Source: Umezawaea tangerina
GTDB lineage: Bacteria > Actinomycetota > Actinomycetes > Mycobacteriales > Pseudonocardiaceae
DNA length: 64,000 bases
Assembly: GCF_003002815.1 (NCBI RefSeq)
Contig: NZ_PVTF01000001.1
Location: 496,001 to 560,000, forward strand
Reading direction: 5' to 3'
This document shows, piece by piece, positions 15,999 through 23,668 of this stretch. Below the pieces are notes generated by a model. That model did not search any database and was not told the origin of the DNA. It saw only the letters and a program-made list of their open reading frames with translations. The stretch's first letter is position 1. The number at the start of each line of letters is the position of its first letter. Position numbers and translations under genes: made by a program.

Positions 15999-16463
15999 GT
16001 GGTGGCGGTGCCTGGACCCAACGAGTTCGGACCCGACGGGACCCAAGCCCCGCCACCACCTCGCGCGTTCCCGGACGCCCTCGCGGGCCTGGTCACGGGC
16101 GAGGCCCACTACCGGCCGAAGCCGGTCGCCCCCCTGCTGCCCGTCTACCGGACCCCGGTGCCGGACCCGGAGCTCGCGCGGGCGGCCATCCGGGAGGCGA
16201 TGCTGCAGGAGCAGCGGTTCCGGCCGGTGCGGACCCGCCAGCCACTGCCGCCCCAGGGCGTCGTGAGCAACCAGCGGGTCCAGTACCACGCGCCGGTCGC
16301 CCCGACTCCCCAGGCGCACGCGCCCGCGGCGGCCGTGCCGAAGCAGGCGAAGTCGCGCGGGTCGTCGTTCGGTGGTTGCCTGGTGGCGCTGCTGATCATC
16401 GGGTCGGTCTTCTTCAACGTGATCCGCCAGGTCGTCGAGTCCTTGTTGGACGCAATCCGCTGA
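15999..16463 (+). CDS. Hypothetical Pro-rich protein with C-terminal membrane helix
   Basis: The protein has 154 residues, with a GTG start 10 bases after topA (gggaag upstream). About 120 residues of Pro/Ala/Arg-rich, probably disordered sequence precede a single hydrophobic helix (SFGGCLVALLIIGSVFFNVI) at residues 123-142. That makes it a likely tail-anchored or single-pass cytoplasmic-facing protein. I recognise no family. The close spacing suggests co-transcription with topA. Confidence 0.65.
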   Translation: MVAVPGPNEFGPDGTQAPPPPRAFPDALAGLVTGEAHYRPKPVAPLLPVYRTPVPDPELARAAIREAMLQEQRFRPVRTRQPLPPQGVVSNQRVQYHAPVAPTPQAHAPAAAVPKQAKSRGSSFGGCLVALLIIGSVFFNVIRQVVESLLDAIR

Positions 16464-16503
16464 CTCTGCGCACTTGGCCGGTCGGTCGCGGTTAGGCTGA
16501 TCG

Positions 16504-18618
16504 GTGGGTGGCCTACAGGGGGTGGACAACATCCAGGACAGCGACACCGCAGGTCAGCCCAATCCGGGCGGGGCAGGCGCGGCTTCAGCGACCCATCGAC
16601 TGCGCAGCGTGCTGGCGATCCGGCCGTTCCGCAGGCTGTGGGGCGTCACGTACCTGTGCAGCGTCGGCGACTGGCTGTCGCTGCTCGCGCTGACGGGTCT
16701 GGTGACCAAGCTCGCCGAGGGCTACCGGTGGGAGGGCTTCGCGCTCAGCGCGGTCGTGCTCACCCAGTTGCTGCCCGGCATCTTGTTCGCGCCGCTGGGC
16801 GGTGTGCTGGCCGACCGGTTCGACCGCCGCAAGGTCATGGTCCTGTGCGACCTGGCGCGCGGCGGGCTGTTCCTGTCGATCGCGTTCGTGGGCACCGCGT
16901 GGTGGCTGTTCATCGCCAACTTCCTGGTCGGCTGCTGCGCGATGCTGTGGATCCCGGCCAAGGACTCCGCCGTGCCGAACCTGCTGCGCAGGCCGGACCA
17001 GGTCGAGTCGGCCAACCAGCTCGGGCTGGTGATGACCTACGGCATCTCCACCATCAGCGGCTTCGGCCTCTACGCGATCATCTCCGGCATCCCCGGCTAC
17101 CTGCACCTGACCGACCGCGACGACGTCGTGTTCACGGTCGCGTCCATCGCGGTGGTCGTCAACGGCCTGCTCTACATCACCTCGGCGGTCCTGGTCGCGA
17201 CCCGCATCCCGGAGCTGTCCGGCCGGGCGACCTCGCCCAAGCGCAAGCAGGCGGACGAGGACAAGGTCGGCTTCGTCGCGATGATGCGCGACGGCCTGCG
17301 CTACGCCTGGCGGACCCCGCTGGTGCGCGGCCTGGTGATCGGCATGATCGGGGCGTTCGCCGCCGCGGGCGCCGTCATCGGCTGCGCCAAGCTGTACGCG
17401 CTGAGCCTGCTCGGCGGCGACAGCGCGTTCGGCCTGCTGTTCATCGCGGTCTTCGTCGGCCTGGCCAGCGGCATGGCGCTGGCCCCGAGGTTCGCCCGGC
17501 GGCTCACCTACAACCGGCTGTTCGGGCTGACGATCGTGTGCGCGGGCCTGAGCCTGGCGATCGTGGCGCTGGCCCCGCACCTGTGGGTCGCCCTGGTTGC
17601 CGTGGCGCTGGTCGGCGGCACGGCGGGCATCGCGTTCCTGACCGGCCTGACGATCATCGGCTCGCAGGTCGAGGACGAGATGCGCGGCCGCATGGTCGCG
17701 CTCGTGCAGTCCCTGATGAAGATCATCCTCGGTCTCTCGACCGTCGTGACGCCGCTGCTGGTCACGGTCGTCCAGCCGCGCACCATCACCGTGTTCAACC
17801 ACCCGCTGCACGTGGACGGCACCCGCCCGGTCATGTTCGGCGCCGGTGTCCTGGCCGCGGTCGTCGGCCTGATCGCCTACCGGCAGATGGACAACCGGCG
17901 CATCGAGCCGATCCTGTCCGAGCTGTTCAACGCCATCCGCGGCAAGTCGAAGTCGTCCGCGGGCCTGCTGATCACCGTCGAGGGCGACACCCGCCGCGAC
18001 ACCAGCGCCCAGGCCCGCAGGCTGGCCGACGCGCTGCGCGACGCGGGCCACGTCGTGCTCCTGGCCAGCGACCCCGAGCTCGACGAGCGGCGGCTGCGCA
18101 GCATGCTGTCGACCGTCGACCTGGCCGGGGTCCGGGCGCACGCGCTGGTGGCCGCGGCCGTGCGCGCGGACGTGGTCGAGCGCGAGGTGCGGCCCGCCCT
18201 GGACAGCGGCGCGCTGGTCGTGATGGAGCGCTACGTCGACAGCCCGCTGGCGCACTTCAGCGCCGTCGGCAGCGTCCAGCCCGCCGAGGTGGAGGGGCTG
18301 GTCGACTGGGCGACCGGCAGGCTCCGCCCGGACGTCACCATCCTGCTGGACCGCTCACCGGTGACGATGCCCGACGACGCGCTGGACGAGACCGTGTTCG
18401 GCAAGCCCGGCACACGGGCCATCGACAACATCGAGCACCATTGGCGCGTGCAGCGCCTGCTGACCGAGATGGCCTCGGCCGACCCGGACCGCTACGTCGT
18501 GGTCGACGCGGACGGCACCGAGGACGAGGTCGCCGAGCGGGTGCGCACCGCGGTGCTCCCGCTGTTCGCGGAACGCCGCGTCCCGGCCGAGGTACAGCCC
18601 GTTGTGGAGACCACATGA
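16504..18618 (+). CDS. MFS transporter fused to a degenerate thymidylate-kinase-like domain
   Basis: The protein has 704 residues. Residues 30-465 form a 12-helix major facilitator domain, with the typical loop PLGGVLADRFDRRK between helices 2 and 3. Residues 480-695 follow the thymidylate kinase fold: TVEGDTRRDTSAQARRLADAL stands where dTMP kinase has the P-loop, and VVMERYVDSPLAHFSAVG where it has the DRYxxS dTMP-binding helix. The GxxGxGKST loop is gone, replaced by GDTRRDTS, so phosphoryl transfer is unlikely. Similar MFS-TMK fusions occur in actinobacteria. Substrate unknown. GTG start; stop overlaps holB (ATGA). A shorter GTG start lies at 16522. Confidence 0.86.
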   Translation: MGGLQGVDNIQDSDTAGQPNPGGAGAASATHRLRSVLAIRPFRRLWGVTYLCSVGDWLSLLALTGLVTKLAEGYRWEGFALSAVVLTQLLPGILFAPLGGVLADRFDRRKVMVLCDLARGGLFLSIAFVGTAWWLFIANFLVGCCAMLWIPAKDSAVPNLLRRPDQVESANQLGLVMTYGISTISGFGLYAIISGIPGYLHLTDRDDVVFTVASIAVVVNGLLYITSAVLVATRIPELSGRATSPKRKQADEDKVGFVAMMRDGLRYAWRTPLVRGLVIGMIGAFAAAGAVIGCAKLYALSLLGGDSAFGLLFIAVFVGLASGMALAPRFARRLTYNRLFGLTIVCAGLSLAIVALAPHLWVALVAVALVGGTAGIAFLTGLTIIGSQVEDEMRGRMVALVQSLMKIILGLSTVVTPLLVTVVQPRTITVFNHPLHVDGTRPVMFGAGVLAAVVGLIAYRQMDNRRIEPILSELFNAIRGKSKSSAGLLITVEGDTRRDTSAQARRLADALRDAGHVVLLASDPELDERRLRSMLSTVDLAGVRAHALVAAAVRADVVEREVRPALDSGALVVMERYVDSPLAHFSAVGSVQPAEVEGLVDWATGRLRPDVTILLDRSPVTMPDDALDETVFGKPGTRAIDNIEHHWRVQRLLTEMASADPDRYVVVDADGTEDEVAERVRTAVLPLFAERRVPAEVQPVVETT

Positions 18619-19817
18619 ACACCAGCGTGTGGGCCGAGGTAGTCGGCCAGCCCGCCGCCGTGGAGGTGCTGAGCGCGGCCGCCGAGGCGGCCGCCACGAT
18701 CGTCGCGGGCGGCACACCGGCGCCCGGCACGATGACGCACGCCTGGCTGTTCACCGGCCCGCCCGGCTCCGGCCGTTCGGTCACCGCCAAGGCGTTCGCC
18801 GCCGCGCTGGAGTGCACCGCGACCGACGACCGCCCCGGCTGCGGCGAGTGCTCCGGCTGCCACACCACGATGGCCGCCACCCACGCCGACGTGCGCTTCG
18901 TCGCCCCCGAGGGCCTGTCCATCTCGGTCGCCGAGATGCGGGCCCTCGTCCAGGCCGCCGCCCGCAGGCCCACCGGCGGCCGCTGGCAGGTGGTCATCAT
19001 CGAGGACGCCGACCGCCTCACCGAGGGCGCCGCCAACGCCCTGCTCAAGGCCGTCGAGGAGCCCCCGGACCGCACGGTGTTCCTGCTCTGCGCGCCGTCG
19101 GACCACCCGGAGGACGTGTCCGTCACGATCCGCTCGCGCTGCCGCATCGTCCCGCTCGGCACGCCCCCGCCGTCCGCCATCGCCGACGTCCTCCGGTCCC
19201 ACGACGGCGTCTCCGCCGACATGGCCGAGTGGGCCGCCTCCGTGTGCGCAGGCCACGTCGGCCGGGCCCGCCGCCTGGCCGTCGACGAGCAGGTCCGCAC
19301 CCGCCGCGAGTCCGTGCTCCGCATCCCCCTGGCCGTCCGCCGCCCCCAGGACGTCTTCACCTGCGCCGACCAGCTCGTCGCCGCCGCCGAGGGTGACGCC
19401 ACCACCGCCAACGAGGCCCGCAACGAGGACGAGCGCGCCGCCCTCGAGACCGCCATGGGCGCGGGCGGCACCGGCAAGGGCACCGCCGCCGCCACCCGCG
19501 GCGCCAAGGGCGCCATGAAGGACCTCGAGAAGCGCCAGAAGTCCCGCGCCACCCGCACCCAACGCGACTCCTACGACATCGCCCTGGTCGACCTCGCGGG
19601 CTTCTACCGCGACGTCCTGGTCACCGCCACCGGCTCCGGCGCCCGCCTCAACCACCCCGACCGGGCCGCCGACACCCGCACCGCCGCCGAGTCCTGGACC
19701 CCCGAGTCCACCCTCCGCCGCCTCGAAGCCGTCCTCGCCTGCCGCGAAGCCCTCGAAACCAACGTCAAACCCCGCATCGCCATCGACGCCCTCGTCACAG
19801 CCCTGCACCACGGCTGA
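18615..19817 (+). CDS. holB: DNA polymerase III delta' subunit
   Basis: This clamp-loader subunit has 400 residues. It shows the AAA+ fold with loop GPPGSGRS near residue 52 (Arg replaces the usual Lys; delta' commonly lacks ATPase activity). A cysteine-rich zinc module around GCGECSGCH (about 75-85), ALLKAVEEPPDRTVFLL near 145 and the SRC motif in IRSRCR near 175 follow. An Ala/Lys-rich insert at 270-315 is longer than in E. coli. It acts with tau/gamma and delta to load the beta clamp. The ATG overlaps the fusion-transporter stop. Position near topA matches Rv3644c. Confidence 0.92.
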   Translation: MNTSVWAEVVGQPAAVEVLSAAAEAAATIVAGGTPAPGTMTHAWLFTGPPGSGRSVTAKAFAAALECTATDDRPGCGECSGCHTTMAATHADVRFVAPEGLSISVAEMRALVQAAARRPTGGRWQVVIIEDADRLTEGAANALLKAVEEPPDRTVFLLCAPSDHPEDVSVTIRSRCRIVPLGTPPPSAIADVLRSHDGVSADMAEWAASVCAGHVGRARRLAVDEQVRTRRESVLRIPLAVRRPQDVFTCADQLVAAAEGDATTANEARNEDERAALETAMGAGGTGKGTAAATRGAKGAMKDLEKRQKSRATRTQRDSYDIALVDLAGFYRDVLVTATGSGARLNHPDRAADTRTAAESWTPESTLRRLEAVLACREALETNVKPRIAIDALVTALHHG

Positions 19818-19823
19818 CCCGAG

Positions 19824-20723
19824 CTACCCCCGACGTCCCACGACGTCCAAGTCCCCGCCAATCGCCACCACGGAGCCACGTGCCGAGTTGAGCAGCGTCT
19901 CGAGTCGGTACAGCTGCAGGGTGTTGCGGTCCACCGCGCGATCCGCGTCCGAGATCTCGAGGTAGGCCCCTTCACCGACCTGCGGCTGCACGATGACGAC
20001 CCGGAACTGGTCACGTGCGCTCCGGGCGTCCAGCATCTCGACGAACTCCGACCGGTCGTCGCAACGCTTGCCGTCCACCCACGACGCGGGTGACCCGACA
20101 GGTGCTTGGAGTAGCCGTTCCTTGAGCCGGGGACATCGGCGAAGACGAGGTTCTTCGTGGATCTCCTGCGGCTTGTCGAAAGGAGGTTTCTCCTTGGTGA
20201 CGTCGTACCCGGCGAAGTCCTCGAACCGCCACCGCGGGAAGTGGGCTATCTGTGTCTGCTTGAACAGGATCCGGCCTTCGACGTAGGCATGTCCGGGCTC
20301 GTAGTAGACCGTGAGCAGGTCGGGGTGGTCGTTCAAAGCGTGGAAGATCTTCGTAGTGGTCATGTTGTCGGTGATGTCGTTCGTGTAGCCGACGGACAGT
20401 TCGAAGCCGTAGCCACCGGGCTTCAGTCGGCAGGCAAGAGTGCCGCTGTGCGAGTTGTTGAACCCGACGTCGACCAGGAATCGTGTCGGAGGTTGGTCGG
20501 CCCTGATGTCGAGGGAAGCTGTTTCCAACAAGACGGCCGCGTTGTACTTCTCCTGGTCGAACTCCGGGGTGCCCGCAACGTCCTCGGGTGCCATCGACAC
20601 CATTTCGTACGGCGAGCCGAGCCCGGCAACATCCGTTGTCTGCTTTGCGAGCTGCGGGAAAGCCGCGGGCAGGTCCGTGCGGGACAGCAGGCCTTTGAGA
20701 AGCCTAGAGGACAGCCGGGTGGT
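19824..20723 (-). pseudogene. Remnant of a larger protein, possibly C-terminal part of a helicase-type defence protein
   Basis: Reverse-strand coding sequence is convincing from about 20720 down to 19824 but has no usable start. The frame upstream of the ATG at 20603 still reads protein-like (LLKGLLSRTDLPAAFPQLA, SPYEMVSMAPEDVAG) and then hits a stop at 20793-20795. Inside, RFLVDVGFNNSHSG, DPT-like VYYEPGH, FPRWRFEDFAGYDV and DQFRVVIVQPQV are well-ordered. Around 20105-20165 the frame turns into Arg/Pro-rich text, while another frame reads a plausible KNLVFADVPGSRNGYSKHL. A pair of frameshifts or a deletion joint is likely. My impression is a large SF2-helicase-associated C-terminus; this is low-confidence. 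Confidence 0.5.
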
Positions 20724-21200
20724 CCGCCCTGTGTGAGATCCGCGCAGGAAAACACCTTTGGCCCCCCTTGGAGAAGTCCTGCCTCGGGTACCTCAGAGGA
20801 CGCGCAGAGCAGGCCGTGGCGCCTTGTCGAGTCATCGGTGCAGACGACTGCGAATGGCCGTCTCCGTGTATACGACGACCAGAGGGTTCTGCCGCGATCT
20901 CAGGGTCGGGAAGTGGTCCGAGTCCGCCGACTCCGTACCTTCCGCGGGCTGGCTGGGAGGTATGTCGATCCGTCGGATGAAGCCGCCCACCTGGTCGATG
21001 GTCGGATCCAGGAGGATGTCACTGGGATAGCCGTTGGCGATCAGCAGCACGCCTCCCGAACCCCTTTTCGGCTTACTGGAGTCGTAGGAACCTCATGAGC
21101 TCGGCGAAGCTCCGGCTCGGGTCGTCACCAGTCGGGGGTGACTTGCTACGAGCATCACAGCACATTCCCCTATCGGGTGACAGGCGACGTGCCTGCTCCG
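20724..21200. other. Gene-poor stretch with one doubtful short frame
   Basis: This 477-base region between the remnant and the IclR gene has lower GC and no complete gene. The only frame of note is on the reverse strand at 20832-21050 (72 residues, beginning MLLIANGYPSDILLDP and containing QVGGFIRRIDIPPSQ). It has protein-like composition but a ribosome site too close to its GTG. It may be another fragment of the same decayed locus. Nothing else is seen. Confidence 0.4.
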
Positions 21201-21944
21201 CTACTCCACGTACCCCAGAGCCGTCGACACCGCCTGAGCCGCCTCCAGCACCCGTGGTCCCAGGGCGGTCAGTTGTTCCATCGTGTGCTCCATCGCCAAC
21301 GTCGACGCGGACAAGCCCCCGACCACGGCCCCGGTGTGGTCGCGCACGGCGGCGCCGACGCAGCGGATGCCGACCTCGTTCTCCTCGTCGTCGAACCCGC
21401 AGCCGGTCCGACGCACCTCGGCCAGCTCCGCCCGCAGCCGGTCCTCGCCGGTGATGGTGTTGGGGGTGCGGCCGGTCAGGGTGAGGCGGGTGATGAGGGC
21501 GTCGAGCTCGCCGGCGGCCATCGAGCCGAGCACGGCCTTGCCGATGGCGGAGCTGTGGATCGACAGGCTCATGCCCAGGCGGGAGGGCATGCGGTAGGGC
21601 TTGTCGGCCTCGACCTTGTCGACGTAGACGAGCTCGTCGCCGACGACCATGGCCAGGTGGACGGTGCACGACGACTGCTCGCGCAGCGCGCGCAGCGCGG
21701 GCCGGGCGCGTTCGACGGTGTCGACGGGGCGGAGGATCTTGCCCGCCATGACGAGCACCTTGGGGCCCGCGAGGTAGCCGCCGTCGGAGCGGACGGCCGC
21801 GAAGCCGTGGTCGACCATGGCCTGCAGCAACCGGTGCACGGTGGACTTGGGCAGGCCGGTGACGCGGGCGATGTCGGTGATCCGGGAGTGGTCGGCCAGC
21901 GCCTCCAGCACGGCCAGCGTCTTCTCGACCGCGGTGTCGGTCAC
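21201..21944 (-). CDS. IclR-family transcriptional regulator
   Basis: The 247-residue protein has an N-terminal winged helix (KTLAVLEALADHSRITDIARVTGLPKSTVHRLL split across helices, residues 6-45) and a C-terminal effector-binding GAF-like domain (residues 75-245). Conserved IclR features are SIHSSAIGKAVLG and GIRCVGAAVRDHTGAVVGGLS. The GTG overlaps the stop of the dehydrogenase gene (GTGA), so it is co-translated with kduI-kduD. By analogy with KdgR it is likely the regulator of this uronate cluster and may sense a keto-deoxy sugar acid; that assignment is from context. Confidence 0.9.
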   Translation of the reverse strand: MTDTAVEKTLAVLEALADHSRITDIARVTGLPKSTVHRLLQAMVDHGFAAVRSDGGYLAGPKVLVMAGKILRPVDTVERARPALRALREQSSCTVHLAMVVGDELVYVDKVEADKPYRMPSRLGMSLSIHSSAIGKAVLGSMAAGELDALITRLTLTGRTPNTITGEDRLRAELAEVRRTGCGFDDEENEVGIRCVGAAVRDHTGAVVGGLSASTLAMEHTMEQLTALGPRVLEAAQAVSTALGYVE

Positions 21945-22675
21945 CGGCTCATCCACCCGCCGTCGACGACCAGCACGTGCCCGTTGACGTAGTCCGACGC
22001 CGTGCAGCTCAGGAACACCGCCGCGCCGACGACGTCCGCGGGCGTCCCCCACCGCCCGGCGGGTATCCGCGCGCGGATCGCGGGCTCGCGGTCCGGGTCG
22101 GCGCGGAGGTCGGCGGTGTTGTCGGTGGCGATGTAGCCGGGCGCGATCGCGTTCACCTGCACATTGTGCGGTGCCCACTCGTTGGCCAGCGCCTTGGTCA
22201 GCCCGGCGACCGCGTGCTTGCTCGCCGTGTACGCCGGAACGGTCACCCCGCCTTGGAAGCTGAGCAGCGAGGCGATGTTCACGATCTTCCCGCCGCCGCC
22301 GTCGAGCATCCGCGCGCCGACGACCCGGCTCAGCTCGAACACCGAGTCCAGGTTGACCGCCAGGATCCGCCGCCAGTCCGCCAGTGGCACGTCGGCGGCG
22401 GGCGCGCGGTGGATGGTCCCGGCGTTGTTGACCAGCACGTCGACCCGGTGCTCGGCCAGCACCGGGGCCAACGCGGGTTCGAGGGCGGTCGGGTCGGCCA
22501 GGTCGACGGCGACGCGGGCGACCACGGCGTCGGAGTCCCAGCCGAAGTCCGGTGTCCGGCCGAGCAGCACCAGGCGCGCGCCCGCCTCGGCCAGCCCGAG
22601 GGCGATCGCCTTCCCGATGCCGGTGCGGGCGCCGGTGACCAGCGCGGTGCGCCCGCGCAGGGAGAAGAGTTCCAC
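21941..22675 (-). CDS. kduD: 2-dehydro-3-deoxy-D-gluconate 5-dehydrogenase (SDR family)
   Basis: The 244-residue short-chain dehydrogenase has cofactor loop TGARTGIGKAIA at residue 13, NNAG near 84, catalytic Ser in IASLLSF and YTASKHAVAG near 150. KduD interconverts 3-deoxy-D-glycero-2,5-hexodiulosonate and 2-keto-3-deoxygluconate. General SDR similarity alone would not fix the substrate; the assignment rests on adjacency to kduI (8-base gap) and to the GH88 gene. The GTG at 22675 is preceded by a ggtaggga-like site. An NADP-type preference cannot be decided. Confidence 0.82.
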   Translation of the reverse strand: MELFSLRGRTALVTGARTGIGKAIALGLAEAGARLVLLGRTPDFGWDSDAVVARVAVDLADPTALEPALAPVLAEHRVDVLVNNAGTIHRAPAADVPLADWRRILAVNLDSVFELSRVVGARMLDGGGGKIVNIASLLSFQGGVTVPAYTASKHAVAGLTKALANEWAPHNVQVNAIAPGYIATDNTADLRADPDREPAIRARIPAGRWGTPADVVGAAVFLSCTASDYVNGHVLVVDGGWMSR

Positions 22676-22683
22676 GGTGCTCC

Positions 22684-23511
22684 CTACCGGAGGTCGGTCA
22701 CCGCGACCGGCTCGACGTCGTCGTAGGCCTGGTTCTCCCCGCCCATGGCCCACACGAACGAGTACGCGTGCGTTCCCGCTCCACTGTGGACGGACCAGCT
22801 CGGCGAGATGACGACCTCCTCGTCGCGCACCACCAGGTTCCGGGTCGCGTGCGGCTCGCCCATCAGGTGCACCACCCGGTGCTCGGGCGGCAGGTCGAAG
22901 TACAGGTAGGCCTCGGTGCGCCGGTCGTGCGTGTGCGGCGGCATCGTGTTCCACACGCTGCCCGGCGCGAGCGTCGTCATCCCCAGCACGAGCTGGCTCG
23001 ACCTGATCCCGTCGGCGTGCACGAACTTCCGGATCTCCCGCACGTTCGACGTCGCCTGCTCGCCGAGCGCCAGCGCGTCCACGTCGGCGAACCGGGCGAC
23101 GGCCGTGGGGAAGCTCGCGTGCGACGGTGTGGAGAACAGGTAGAAGTGCGTGCCCTCCTCGGCGGCCGCGAACCGAACGTCCAGCGCGCCCTGCCCGACG
23201 TAGAGGCAGTCGCGGGTGCCGAGCGCGTGCTCGGTCCCGTCGACCAGGACGCTCCCGGACCCGCGCACGACGACCACCGCCAGCTCGCGCCGGGCGAGGA
23301 ACGTCGACGAGCGCAGCGGGTCGGCCGTCTCCAGCGCGAGCGGGTGGCCGGGCAGCGGGGCGGCGCCGCCGACGACGACCCGGTCCTCGTGCGCGTAGAC
23401 GGTCCGCACCTCTCCGGGCGCGAACAGGCCCTCCACCAGGAAACGGGCGCGCAGCTGGTCGGTGTCCAGGGCGGGCAGCTGCGTCGGGTGGGTCGCGTGC
23501 CGGATCTCCAT
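22684..23511 (-). CDS. kduI: 5-dehydro-4-deoxy-D-glucuronate isomerase
   Basis: This cupin-fold isomerase has 275 residues, which is normal for KduI. It converts 5-keto-4-deoxyuronate, formed from unsaturated uronates, to the 2,5-diketo form used by KduD. The metal ligands of the E. coli enzyme are all present: PPHTHDRRTE gives His193, His195 and Glu200, and VHSGAGTH gives His242. It is the first gene of the reverse-strand kduI-kduD-iclR operon. It is separated by a 157-base divergent promoter region from the permease/GH88 operon. Confidence 0.94.
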   Translation of the reverse strand: MEIRHATHPTQLPALDTDQLRARFLVEGLFAPGEVRTVYAHEDRVVVGGAAPLPGHPLALETADPLRSSTFLARRELAVVVVRGSGSVLVDGTEHALGTRDCLYVGQGALDVRFAAAEEGTHFYLFSTPSHASFPTAVARFADVDALALGEQATSNVREIRKFVHADGIRSSQLVLGMTTLAPGSVWNTMPPHTHDRRTEAYLYFDLPPEHRVVHLMGEPHATRNLVVRDEEVVISPSWSVHSGAGTHAYSFVWAMGGENQAYDDVEPVAVTDLR

Positions 23512-23561
23512 GGCGGTGATGCCTTCCGCTTGTGGCTGTCCAGTGACACCATGTGGTCGGT

Positions 23562-23583
23562 CCGTTCATGGAACTACGTTCTG
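23562..23583. promoter_or_regulatory. Candidate IclR-type operator between divergent kdu operons
   Basis: Three half-sites alternate in the divergent gap: GTTC (23564-23567), GAAC (23571-23574) and GTTC (23578-23581), each separated by 3 bases; a further GAAC lies at 23591-23594. IclR-family regulators often bind GTTC/GAAC-type palindromes. Position between kduI and the permease suits control of both operons by the local regulator. Confidence 0.4.
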
Positions 23584-23668
23584 CTGGACGGAACAAGTGT
23601 GGTCTCGTCACTTCGCCGCCGCCGGTGACGAGTCGGTTCGCAGTGCGCCCGGAAGGCGGCGGTCGACG

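Noticed and set aside
12522-16547. 1341-codon open frame on the reverse strand over topA
   Set aside because: It is antisense to topA and neighbours, very rich in Arg, Leu, Val, Gly and Ala without domains. This is a usual shadow of GC-rich coding DNA.
18615-18660. holB as an inactive gene because its Walker A has Arg instead of Lys
   Set aside because: Delta' subunits commonly lack a working P-loop; the zinc module and the SRC motif are intact, so this is normal.
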